From contig NC_090134.1 of assembly GCF_040581485.1 (NCBI RefSeq), forward strand, positions 12,081,501 through 12,145,500: a stretch of DNA of 64,000 nucleotides. The letters run 5' to 3'. Positions 8,086-18,627 of this stretch are shown one piece after another. The notes under the pieces were generated by a model that worked only from the letters and a program-made list of their open reading frames with translations, was not told the origin of the DNA and searched no databases. The DNA is from Linepithema humile (taxonomy: Eukaryota > Arthropoda > Insecta > Hymenoptera > Formicidae). A program made the position numbers and the translations under genes. Position 1 is the first letter of the stretch. Every line of letters begins with the position of its first letter.

Positions 8086-11000
8086 TGCACGAGAGAAGTC
8101 TCTCACTGTCTTAGGACACAGCGTACCGGCAACCGTCGTCGACTCAGCAAGGCTCGGATATACGCGGTATCACTTATTTTTTATTACTTTGTTCCGTACC
8201 GTACGAAACCGACCGATTAAATAATTTAATTTGTTTATAATTCAGCCAAAAGCGCACCAACGATTTACGCCGTTTATTTTCCGTTCATTATTCATTCGTT
8301 CGCAATTAGAATTATACACATGTACCGTCGCAACATTTACTCGTCCAACCGATTACTTATTTACTTCCGATAGTTGTATCCGTCTATACCATTAAGATAT
8401 TAGATAGTATTAACCGACTACTTATGTACTCAATTATAAATGTTTTCTTTTTACACGCTCTATTGAATAAATATTTTTTTTTTTCTTTAAAATATATTTA
8501 ATTTGGAGTCTCCCGATAAACCACACGAACGAATTCTGGCAAACCGACGAGTTATTCTGCGTCGTAAAAATCCACTTCGCTAACTACACACCGTCGTAAT
8601 TCCGCATCGAAAAAATCCGCACACCGTCGAAAATTCCGCATTATTACGCACCGCCCGTGAGGCGTAAAAATACGCAACGTTACAAATTTTACAATTGTCG
8701 CGGTAGAGAGGCGCCATGTACTCGTATTGAAACTCGTACAAGCAGGTCTTGGATATGTCGAGGATACACATACCCACGTAGATCGGCTTGTCGAATTTCA
8801 CTTCGAGTTTTCGCAACTCTACGGCGACTAGATTCTCCGAGAACACGCTTCGGCTGTGAAAATTCGGTTTGGCGATCATAGCCTCCGCTCCGTACCAACC
8901 CTCCCACTGTGTAACGAGCCGTACATCCGTATGATTTCGCACATTCTCCATGGTTTTGCCGAAAACCGCGTTGTTCATCAATTTGTATAAATTTTTCTCG
9001 AATTCATTACTCGCGAGTGTCCGAAACTGCGTATTTAGTTCGATGTATCCTCGAAGCCATGGAGATTGCGCGAATTGCAGTACGCGGTGAATCTTTGCAA
9101 TTCGCAGATCATGTAGCACGCATTGCTGCAGATTACGGTAGTGAATGACATAACGCTGCTTATCGTACAGCGTTGCGAGTAACTTGATCTCCCGCTTGCC
9201 GGGCAGATTATCGCGCGTCGGGCAGAACGGCAGGTCGGTGTGCGCGTCGTGAAGATTCACCGGATACTCGAGATCGACTTCCAGCACATAACCGGTAGCC
9301 GAATCGGATGCAACGGACATTACGGCAAAGCTCGCGACATCATCGACCCATCGAAATTTGGCATAGGGCAACGGTTGACACATTGCCCAGCCGTACAAGT
9401 TGTTTACATCATAGTACATTAGGTACGATGACGGTTCCGATGGATCGTACGATGGCATGTATTTGTTGTTGGCGGCGGCGTATCGGTTGGAGCATTGGCT
9501 GAGACCGCCGCATATACCGCGCTCGACAAACAGTACCATATCGATGTCTGTGAGCAACTCGAACTTGATGCCCGTGTATTTCAACATAGCGTCCCACGTG
9601 TACCCCGGTAATGTGTAATACTGAGCGGGATCTAAACCGTAACTCTTTATACACGTGTTTCGGAAATTTTCGAAAATATCCGCCAACAAAAGAACGTCTG
9701 TTTTCAAATACAAATCGCTGTACTGTTCAAGAGTTTCGATCGAAAAAATTTGCCAGACGTTTGTCGCGTGCGCGTAATTGCTCTCGGATACCGTTTCTCC
9801 GGTGAGCGAGCTGTAAAACGATTCGCGCGATGGTAGGCTTGTGTCCCGGAGCTTGTCGACGCTGTCGACATACTCGTAGGGAAACACACCTTTCCGAGTA
9901 AGCAAATTGAAATGTTTCGCGGATAAATGATTGAATTCCGATCGTGTAATTTTTAATTCGTCCGTTGTCAGATAAGATGCTAATTTTTCAAGACTTGTAC
10001 TGAGAAATCTAAACGAATCGATAAATCGTAATTTCACGCAAATTTTGGAATTTTCATCCTCCGTATCTTTAACGTTTTTAGTGAATGATATGTAACGTTC
10101 TTTCGTCAGCGGTAACAATTTGACGCTGCCTTCGAAAGCATTGGCAACGTCTTTGATTATAAAATGCGCGTCGTAACCGGATAAATTGTGAAATATTACC
10201 GGGATAACGTGGGAGTCATTGTAATTTAAATTGCACGATGAGTGCGCGGCACCGCGGTAACGCCCGGTGAGATGACAATGATCGCGCACCCGCGTATCAT
10301 CCGGTGTAAATGGTTTCTCGCACACGTGGCACGTCGCGGTGCTACGGAATTTTTCCGATTCCTCCCGCGTAAGATCCGCCATGGGGACGACGGTGGTGAG
10401 AATCGTTTTCACACGGTGCGCCAAATCGTGGAGTTTGTTGACGAACCACGTCACGCAATCCTCACCGCGATATAACTTAAAACTAGAGAGCGAATTATCG
10501 TAAGCGCAACTTACATAATATCCTACGCTAAAGGCTCTGTGATGTTGGTAGGCGTAAGTAGTACCGTCCTGATCCTCCTTTTTCTTGAGCGTACATTCGA
10601 GATCGGCGTACACTACAAACGGAACCCGCTCCTTCCTGTTGTAGTTGTTGAACGTCAGCCACTTGTCGTCCTCGCTGGGGAGAACGACGGCGCAGTCGTT
10701 CATTTTCCCGCAGTCGATGCTGTGCGCCGATAATTTCTCCTGTGTATAAAAGTAGTGTAGACACCTGTAATAATTTGTATGATTAATAAAGTTTCGAATT
10801 ATTCTATAAATATGTTTTTACACTCACCGATCGCAAATGTACTTTTTATTTCTGTTCTTGCTCAGTTGTGAGTTCACCAACCGCGGCAGGTTCTTTATGC
10901 ACACAAAGTGTGCATCGTTGTTTTTACGCACGTAGAGCAGGTTGACGTGCTTCTCTTTTTTATCATCAGTGAGACGCAGAGGGATGATTTTGGAGTCTTC

Positions 11001-11897
11001 GGTGATGAAGACGTTGACGGAGATGGCGTTCATTTTCTCAAACTTTGATATTTGTGGCAGCGTCACGGGGAACTCGATGTCGCACAGATTCAGCACCGTT
11101 GAATAGTGCGGGTACTGCGATACTCTTTCCGGGTACTTTTCCGCTGGATGTAAAGCTGCTACCACTGCCCACGCAAAGCACGCATTATTGTTTGATTTCA
11201 CGTTGACCACTGCCCTTTTTAACATAACTTTCCGCGGTAACTCGATGTGGCATCCCGCGCGTAGAGGATTCAACTTGTTGACGTTGATTGTTAGGTTCAG
11301 GATACGTGACAACGCCCATCCGCTATCACGTTCCTGAAACTCCTTCAGAAATGCCTGTATGACGTCAACCACATGCTTCGTGTACCACTCGTTTAGATCA
11401 GATGTTGGATATATCTCTTGATTCTTTGTGGCGATGGTCTTCACGGCAGTCTTGTCGCCCGCGATGAATTCCCCGTTGAACGCGGTGTTAATCTTGACGC
11501 TGTTGTGTTCCACCATGACGCCCTGGATCCGTTCGATGACGGTATTTCTTATTTCTTCCAAAAATTCACGAGGATCGATGTATTCGTGATTGACAACCGC
11601 ACCCGTCAACACACGGTTCCTAAACGCCGTCTCGATCTCCTTCCACGTGTAGCTCTTCTTCTCGTATCCGCCGTATCCAGCACCGATGGGCACAAAACGC
11701 TCTTGAATGATCTTCCTCACACCCTCCAGACGCACAATTTGCGCCACCAGAGAGTTCACTACTCCGGTTCGTTGTCTCTTGCGACATTTTTCCCTCAGAG
11801 AATCGAGGTACTAGTCGCACTCGTAGTCCCATGGGAGAAACTCTCCCAACGTTTTGATGTTCACTGCTAGTACGGTAAGATCGCGCTCCTTCTCCAT

Positions 11898-12644
11898 TGC
11901 GATTGCCTTTGAAGATTCATATTTTTCTCACTTGCTTTATATACCCGCTTGTTGTACACGACACTAATTAAAAATATCGATAATGTCACGCAAATTGAAA
12001 TCTGGCAACATGGCGCCTAAAAGTGGCTGCCTAAGGGCCTATGATCTAAAAATAGCGATGATGTCACACAAATTGAAATCTGGCAACATGGCGCCTAAAA
12101 CTTGTGTAAACAATCCTTATCACCCTCTCCATTGTATTTTCTAAAAATAGCGATGATGTAATTCAAACAGGCGCTCTACTTTGATGCGTAGAAAAAACCT
12201 GCACGTGCCTGCAAAGGATATAAACAATTCTCGGAACTATAAATCATTTTTGTATAAACAATCCTTATCTCTCTATGACTCATGCTTATATAAACAATCC
12301 TTATCTTATCTTTTCCAGGAATTGATGTAATCCGATACCTTCCCCTCACCTCCCTCGTTACTCCCTCCACTCCAAAAGTGCTGACGCAGTGTAATCCGAT
12401 ACCCTTTGTATAAACAATCCTTATCTCTATATGACTCATGTTTATATAAACAATTCTTATCTTATCTCTTCCAGGAATCCTTATCTCTTCCAGGAATTGA
12501 TGTAATCCGATACCTTCCCCTCTCCCCCTCACCTCCCTCGTCATCCCCTCCACTCCGAAATTACCCCCTCTCCTACAAAACGATGACGTCATTACCCCTT
12601 CCCCCTCAGATCCCATGGGTTAGAACCAACATAGCTATACTACT
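11898..12644 (-). repeat. P1 terminal repeat region
   Basis: This 0.75-kb region lies between the PolB start and the element tip. A TATA-like motif (TATATAAA on minus, near 11935-11945) is about 40 bp before the PolB ATG. It contains an 80-bp direct duplication (near 11970-12026 and 12050-12106, sharing TCTGGCAACATGGCGCC) and a 166-bp direct repeat (units from about 12251 and 12417, sharing TGTATAAACAATCCTTATCT). The C-rich tip matches the start of P2 in inverted orientation (AGTAGTATAGCT, then GGTTCTAAC-CATGGG). No gene is seen. Confidence 0.75.
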
Positions 12645-12915
12645 TATGTACTTGTCGAACTAAAAATTGACACAAAAATCGTAAAAAAATATCTAACAAA
12701 TATCTAAAAATATTTATCAGAACTAAACACACAATACTACTGCTACTGATAGCTACTAGTGCTACTGATAGCTGTCTTAGAGCGACTAAGCCGAAAGGCT
12801 TAGCAGCAGTAGTTATTGCAAAAAAAAGTGATACGTTCAAAGCGATGTGTCTCCAAAACACTGAGTAAGAGTGAATAGGTGTATACAAATTCACGTGATT
12901 GTCACATGGCAGAAT
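12645..12915. other. Flank between P1 and the hAT coding region
   Basis: AT-rich sequence with short repeats of CTACTGATAGCTACTAGTGC near 12735-12770 and a small inverted pair GACTAAGCCGAAAGGCTTAGC (12783-12803). It may contain the hAT 5' end, but I could not place a terminal repeat. Confidence 0.3.
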
Positions 12916-15033
12916 ATGGCATCATTCGATGACAATAGTTCATCTAATATGAATGACGATAGTGAAAATTCAAGAATGTCCATCGTTTCTAATAGTTGTG
13001 AAACGGAGATGGCTTCTACGAGTTTTGAAAATATAATAAAAACTACATCTGAAGGATCCATAGAGAGAGATAGTTTGGAAGAAGAATACAATAAACGGTC
13101 ATATTTAGATGGTACATGGTTTGTTCCCGATTTATCAAAATCGACCTCTACTGGGAAAGTTTACGGCATATGCCAGATGTGTAAAGTAGATTTCAATAAA
13201 CATTCTGTCATAAGTGGAACTTTAAACTCCTCATCTAATTTTAAAACTCATTTGAAGGTAAGATGCTTTGAACTAATTATTTTAATTACATTCATCCTTA
13301 TTATCTTACTATTATTAATGAAAAATTATGTTGTGTGTCGAAAGACCAATAATAATCTTTTTAGGAAGGTCATTAACCGAGGCCACCTTTCGGGAATTAC
13401 ATTACAAAACTAATTTAAGAATTGTTAATCTATTATATCACTGACGCGAGCACTCGTTCCTAGAAGCCCGAGTGTCACTTGTGTCTCTTTGTCCTTAAAG
13501 AATATAACACGTAATAAATGCTTCTCATATTAAACTGTTTTCAGAGAGTACATAGTCAAAAATTGACGGAATTTGAAAATTACTGCTTTGCTAAAAGACA
13601 ACGCCTTCAAAGTTCTCAGGATAATAAGAAGCGAAGAACCTACTGTGATTTTTCCCAAAAAGAATTCGAAGATAACGTTACAAACTTTATTTTACATAGT
13701 TTTGTACCGTATAATACAGTAGAATTAGCGTCATTCAGGAAAATTTTCGATGGTAATTCTGATCTAATTCAATTAAATATAAAGAATACAATCTTGTATG
13801 GTCAATTTCAGAATTCGAAATACTTTATGACAGAAATGTGAAATTCGAATTCTGTAATCACGTTTCCTACATAGATAGTGAATTTTGAACTATAAATGTG
13901 CATTACAGATATGAATATTCGTAAAGATGGCAAACAACTGCATCATTTATCTGCCCGAACATTACTGCGTAGAATTGAGGAGTCATACGAAAAAAAAAAA
14001 TGAAAAATATAAAGAGCGAGATTTCAAACGCCAAATATGTGTGTACGACAGCAGATATCTGGAGTAGCCGCAGTCGTCGATTCATTGGTGTGACTGTTCA
14101 TTGGGTAATTATTAAAGAATTAATATTATTAATCAATGTATACTTGAAACTTGTAACAGTGGTCATTAAATTTGGAACTTATATATGCTTTCATTTAGAT
14201 TGATGAACAATCTTTCAAAAGGATATCATATGCCATTGCCTGCAAACGATTCCCCGGAAGTCACACACATGATCGAATCGCCATTATTTTGAATGAAATT
14301 CATTCAAAATACAATATAACTGGTGAAAAGTTGGTAGCTACTGTCACAGACAATGGTTCCAACTTTGTCAAGGCTTTCAAAAAATTTGGAGTTTATTTAG
14401 ATGATTCTTTGTTTCATGAAGGTGAGTCGACGTCTAAGAATTTTTTTTAACAATACTTTTAAATCCAAACAATGGAGACATTGATAGATAAATGTGTAAA
14501 CAAATCGATCTTTAAATAGATAAATGAATAATGTACGGGAGCTAATGATAATATGGATGTTGTAGACTCCATCGAAGCATACGAAGAACAAGATCAAAAT
14601 GAACATGAATCTGCAGAAATAGTATCTTTTGAAGGAATGTTTCTCCGTTATTACCTCCTCATCAAAGATGTGCTAGCCACACTCTGCATTTAGCTGCAAC
14701 AACTGATATTTTAAATAGTATCAATTTGCACGAAAATATGAAATTATTGTACGACGATGTAATAAAGAAATGCACGAGTTTGTGGAACTTGACGAGATCT
14801 CCAAAAAAATATGAGATCGTGGTCGAAACTTTGGGAGAAGCACTGAAACGACCCGTTGCTACGCGATGGAATTCGTTGTTCGACTGCTTCAAACAACTTA
14901 TAAAGTTGAAAGACAACCTTCTGATCCTGAATGTTCAAATGGATATTGCAAATCCTTTAACATCGAACGATTTTATGTAATATACACAATTTGGAAAACA
15001 TGCAAAATGAAAATTTTTCAACTGATTTGTTAA

Positions 15034-17696
15034 GGAGTTAGTGGCAGTCAGCAGGCTAAAAAAAGCATTTTTTAGCGATTTTTTTTGGAAATTTATTAAA
15101 ACTTTTAACGAAACAAATTTAAATATATTATAGGATAACTTTTAATAAATGTTCAGAAAAATTTTCAAGTAAAAATATTCCTTTTTTTGGACATAACAGC
15201 CGATAACGTGGACGGCCTTTTAAAAAAGGGTGGCTTGCGGTGAGCAAGATTTCTCGGGACTGGATCATCTGAAAGCAAAAATACGGACGGATTTAGAAAA
15301 TATATTAGTTTTGCGGGTCCCTGATCGAAGGATTTTGAAAAAAGTTAATTAGAAACAAAATGGCGGACATTGAAAGTGAAAAATCTATTTTTACCTAAGA
15401 AAAAAAAGTGTTTATTTTCAGAATAAAAAAAAGTATATAAGGAAAAAAAAAATCCTTTGATCAGGGACCCCGCAATTATGTGCAAAAAAAGTCTTTAAAA
15501 TTTCAGAGCAATAAGCTGAACCGTTTTTCAGCAATCTTGCTCACCGATTTGAAAAATGCCGTTTCGAGAAAAACGCATTTAAAGTTTCAAGTTTGAATTT
15601 GGCTGAATTAAAAAATTTTTTTTAACTTACACTGAGTCGTCTATTCCAGGGCCATAGAGAACACCTTCTGCTGACACAGCCGCTTCTAAAATGTCGATCT
15701 GTCGTTGGCGGCGGAGCATTCTTCCCTCTCGAGTGTTCTCATGCGCGCGCTTGTTACTGAGCTGTATGCGAGCAGCATCCTCTTTTTCCGCATAATTATG
15801 CGCGTTAGGGCCGCAACTAATTCCTATAGTATTCATTATTGTTAGAATCCCTTTCATGCCTTCATTAAATGTACAGGTAGCAATGTATCCCGCGATTTCG
15901 ACGATCATTAAGCTGGCAGATAACGTTTTTGGAGCTATTTTCCATACTATTTGATTCAAACTTTCGTTATTGTTTTGCGTGAATCCTCCGATGCATCTTT
16001 TAAGTAATTTATCTTTACTCAGATCTTTATATATGGGCTTGATAGCTTCCAAAACGTCAGCAGGTAACGGCGTGTAACTCTGTTTGTAAGAGTCAAGTTC
16101 GTTAGTCGCCTTAGCGCGCTGATATTCGCACCATGACTCGGCTCCTTCCGGGCACTTGCTGTGTTGAGGGCTTTTGTCAGTTGAGCTGTAATGATAAAAC
16201 GTAGCCCAAATCGCGTTTTTCATTTTTTCAACTGATTCACAATGTCTACGTATGGCTAAACCGTAATAAACACTTAGTTTATCGATTATTTTTCCGGTAA
16301 GCTTTCCTTTACCGCCAAGTCCTTTATTTTTTTTCTTACACTCTCTTAGTCGACTGCCCATTCGTTTCTGGACATGCCCAACGCACTCTTTTTTATTTAT
16401 CACAGTCTCACCATAAGGAGCTGCATCTATAATGCCTTTGTACGTTTTAGAGTCCCCGTCGCCTATATAATTAACATATTTCACAGCATATTTTTCTTGT
16501 GACCGTTTGAATATTTCCGTGATCCCGTCAACTTCCATCTTTCCTGCAGATCCTTGATGGTTTGCAGAACATAAATCTTTGTGTGTTTTGTACCATTCTT
16601 CGAATTCTGTAGTATTTGTTCTAGATTTCCAATATTCACACATCTTACAATAACTGCTTTTGACAATTATATCAACAACTTTACCGGTAAAATAGCCAAT
16701 AATTGAAAAAACACCATATAAAGACGTATATCCGCGTTTATGCCAAGTTCCGTCGCCGGATACAGTTAATTCTGATGTTTCCTCCACATTTTCAGCCTTG
16801 CAAGTCTCCGTAATTTCTTCTTTTACGGCTCTTTTCAAAAAAATTCCAGCGGCGGTCTCACAAGCACTATGTATGTCCTTCAATAAAATTAGGTATGTTT
16901 TCTTGTCTAAAAAACGCGGCAGATCCATTAATCCACAAAACTTTTGTGCACCTTTAAAACCAACACCTAACATTCTCAGAGCAAATACGAAACGTCTATT
17001 AATTACATATGAATGTCCTAAGAATGGGCACGAAGCAATGTATTGTGTAGGGCAATTGTCACACAATACAGCAATTTTAAAACCAAGGCCGCGTGCACTT
17101 GCTGTTTGAAATTTCACGTTTCCGTTACACCTTTTACATTTCACCACATTAGCAATTGCAGAAAACACAGTGATGAAATTTAAAATTCTATAATCATTAT
17201 TATTATCCATTGGCACGGAAATGTCTTCTTGTTTTTTCAATTTTTTAGCCGATGCACTTGAAGCCTTTTGATCGCGCTCCGCCGTTTTTGGATTAAATAC
17301 GTTTTTTCTCTTTTTTGGTTGAGATTTTTGATTCCTATCTGAGCTTCGGCTATTTCTAGAAATTTTTTGGTTTGAACGTGGCATCGCGTACTCGTAAAAT
17401 AAATAATATTTAAAATTACAAGACTGCTCTGCTCGAAGTGAGAATAAAATCATACTCTAATGCAAGTATAAACTTGTAAACAAATATAAACAAAAGCAGA
17501 GAGCAGCCCGGCGCCGCATCGGCGCCGGGCTACCTCCGACCAGTCTAGAGGAGCAAGTGTTGCAGCTCTATAACTCCGCCCCTTTCAATCGAATTAACTT
17601 AAAACTTTCAGGGAATATTCTTGAAATGTGCTACTTTTAGGAAATGGCAAAATTGAAATATCGATTTTTTCAAAGTTACTGACTGCCACTAACCCC
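15034..17696 (-). mobile_element. Kolobok-type DNA transposon with TTAA duplication
   Basis: The element is flanked by TTAA at 15030-15033 and 17697-17700. Its ends are GGAGTTAGTGGCAGTCAG (left) and the complement of GGGGTTAGTGGCAGTCAG (right), an 18-bp inverted repeat with one mismatch. It sits in a hAT intron. TTAA targeting together with this transposase type is the signature of the Kolobok superfamily. A subterminal inverted pair (about 15236-15330 and 15455-15550, sharing GAGCAAGATT and TGATCGAAGGATTT) lies between the left end and the gene. The intact ORF and near-perfect ends suggest a recent insertion. Confidence 0.85.
15627..17384 (-). CDS. Kolobok transposase (Mutator-like transposase fold), intact
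   Basis: The open frame runs to 17453, but I choose the ATG at 17382-17384 (MPRSNQKISRN), which gives about 585 residues. The N terminus is a basic, low-complexity tail (RNQKSQPKKRK), then a Cys pair cluster (CKRCNG, CDNC) that may bind zinc. Candidate catalytic residues lie in SGDGTWHKRGYTSLYG (about 16744), YIGDGDSKTYKG (about 16455) and NNNESLNQIVW (about 15963), as in transposases of the Mutator-like domain used by Kolobok. It would cut and paste its own element at TTAA. No frameshift or stop is seen, unlike every neighbouring transposase in this window. Confidence 0.85.
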   Translation of the reverse strand: MPRSNQKISRNSRSSDRNQKSQPKKRKNVFNPKTAERDQKASSASAKKLKKQEDISVPMDNNNDYRILNFITVFSAIANVVKCKRCNGNVKFQTASARGLGFKIAVLCDNCPTQYIASCPFLGHSYVINRRFVFALRMLGVGFKGAQKFCGLMDLPRFLDKKTYLILLKDIHSACETAAGIFLKRAVKEEITETCKAENVEETSELTVSGDGTWHKRGYTSLYGVFSIIGYFTGKVVDIIVKSSYCKMCEYWKSRTNTTEFEEWYKTHKDLCSANHQGSAGKMEVDGITEIFKRSQEKYAVKYVNYIGDGDSKTYKGIIDAAPYGETVINKKECVGHVQKRMGSRLRECKKKNKGLGGKGKLTGKIIDKLSVYYGLAIRRHCESVEKMKNAIWATFYHYSSTDKSPQHSKCPEGAESWCEYQRAKATNELDSYKQSYTPLPADVLEAIKPIYKDLSKDKLLKRCIGGFTQNNNESLNQIVWKIAPKTLSASLMIVEIAGYIATCTFNEGMKGILTIMNTIGISCGPNAHNYAEKEDAARIQLSNKRAHENTREGRMLRRQRQIDILEAAVSAEGVLYGPGIDDSV

Positions 17697-18627
17697 TTAA
17701 TGTGTTATTAATTTTACAGATTCTTAGAGGAGTACGTTAAATGCACTGAGCCAATCGCAGAAGCACTTGATATTCTTCAGGGTGAAGTAGATGTCAGTTT
17801 GGCTACTTGCTACCAACAATTATTTCTGCGAAAAATAAATTGCAGAAAATGATCAACGCAGATCTAATTTATTGCGCAGCATTGATAAATCTACTAATAA
17901 CGAGTTTAGAAAGAAGGTAAAAACAATTTACGATCGATTGCATCAATTATTACCTAGAATATTGAGTGTTACAGACGCGAGAAAGCAAAACTAAGTAATT
18001 TTAATTATCAAAAATTAATTATAAACATCAATTTGGAAAAAATTAATTTAATTACGTTCGTATTTCAGTAAATTTAAGATAGACCTTGATAGTTTTTCCT
18101 TCCACTGTAGATTTTTGAATTTGTTACAAGTTGTCGAGGAAGGAAAGCAAGCTGCTGTAGCGGCGGCAACTCACCCCAAGTTTAAAATAAGATGGTTGAA
18201 ATGCCTAAGTAAAACGGCACGAGATAACGCATTGACCGTTTAAAAAAATGGAATAGCGTCATGTTACAATGTTCCATCACAGAATCTGATAGATATTAAT
18301 CAGATGGACATTAGTAATGACGGGTTTGATTTCGACAATGAAAATGTTGAATCAAACGTTGAAAATATTACAGGGGTTACTGCATGTGAGATTGAATTTC
18401 AACGTTTCTGCCAAGAGCAGAAAAACGACATATCAATTTTGCATGCATACCCAATTATTAAATCGGCATTTTTAAAATATAATACTCTGTTGCCATCTTC
18501 GGCTCCAGTCGAAAGAATGTTCAGTTTTGCCACCATGTTTGATGCTGCAAAATTTAATCGGCTGACAGATGACAATTTTGAAAAAAGAGTACTGTCAAAA
18601 GCAAATTGTATCTTTGGGAGAACGTAA

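Larger units (their letters stand above)
7492..8684 (+). mobile_element. Solo LTR inserted in PolB, 4-bp duplication AATT
   Basis: The insert starts TGTAAC and ends GTTACA, a perfect 6-bp inverted terminus with canonical TG...CA. AATT flanks both sides (7488-7491 and 8685-8688), and removing the insert leaves a continuous polymerase frame. Inside are a TATAAAA box (7646-7652) set in a CCGG palindrome and an AATAAA signal (8466-8471), as expected for an LTR transcribed left to right, against PolB. There is no gag or pol, so recombination between two LTRs has removed the body. A 4-bp duplication fits Gypsy-type elements; the family is not identified. The left end also holds an 8-bp-stem hairpin (7493-7512). 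Long open frames here are by-products of the 66-bp repeats. Confidence 0.85.
7004..11897 (-). pseudogene. Protein-primed family B DNA polymerase (PolB), split by a solo LTR
   Basis: The first exon begins at the ATG at 11895-11897 and has one in-frame TAG about 28 codons in; an internal open frame runs 11759-10828. A 63-bp intron (10765-10827, GTGAGT...TTACAG) follows, conserved in position in P2. Exon 2 (10764 down) has exonuclease motif YADLECT, a Cys/His cluster (CHVCEKPF, VRDHCHLTG), HNLSGYDAHF, TDVLLLADIF, motif A YDVNNLYGWAM and motif B KLMNNAVFGKTME. Motif C (YTDTDSL) is cut off by the solo LTR at 7492-8684 and resumes at 7491. A two-base deletion near 7213-7222 shifts the tail, which ends near 7004. 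In the family this enzyme copies the element from a terminal protein primer. This copy must be inactive. Confidence 0.9.
1..12644 (-). mobile_element. Polinton/adintovirus-like element P1, left end outside the window
   Basis: This block carries capsid, protease, ATPase, integrase and protein-primed PolB genes, the diagnostic Polinton set. Its right terminus is placed at 12644 because the minus-strand end starts AGTAGTATAGCT, the same 12 bases that start P2 at 24580; a 5' AG start is usual for Polintons. A 6-bp target duplication would be TATGTA (12645-12650), which cannot be tested because the other end is missing. The window begins just downstream of the MCP stop, so the last gene seen in P2 (36014-36508) and the far terminal repeat lie outside. 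ATPase, the unknown conserved protein, the fibre-like gene and integrase are open; MCP, penton, PLA2-like and PolB are broken. The coding part is visibly richer in CpG than its surroundings. Confidence 0.9.
12916..18627 (+). pseudogene. hAT-family transposase gene, multi-exon and decayed
   Basis: Six or seven exons can be followed. Exon 1 (12916-13257) ends in a BED-type zinc finger (CQMC...NFKTHLK) before GTAAGA. Later exons start near 13545, 13909 (frameshifted in an A run; then CTTADIWSSRSRRFIGVTVHW), 14199 (VATVTDNGSNFVKAFKKFG) and 14566 (LHLAATTDIL in another frame, then RPVATRWNSLFD) up to 14976. After the Kolobok insertion come exons near 17720-17916 (frameshifted) and 18068-18627, ending with YNTLLPSSAPVERMFSFA and RLTDDNFEKRVLSK, the hAT dimerisation region. 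These motifs are typical of hAT transposases. The acidic catalytic region is present but frameshifts and stops show that the gene is dead. Terminal repeats were not located. Confidence 0.8.

Noticed and set aside
7549..8106. Long minus-strand frames of 185 and 127 codons in the solo LTR
   Set aside because: They are products of the 66-bp repeat with a period divisible by three, in two frames at once; no family features.
12176..12616. 146-codon minus-strand frame at the P1 tip
   Set aside because: It is made of the 166-bp terminal direct repeat with recurring RIVYI/TKG units; not conserved as protein in P2.
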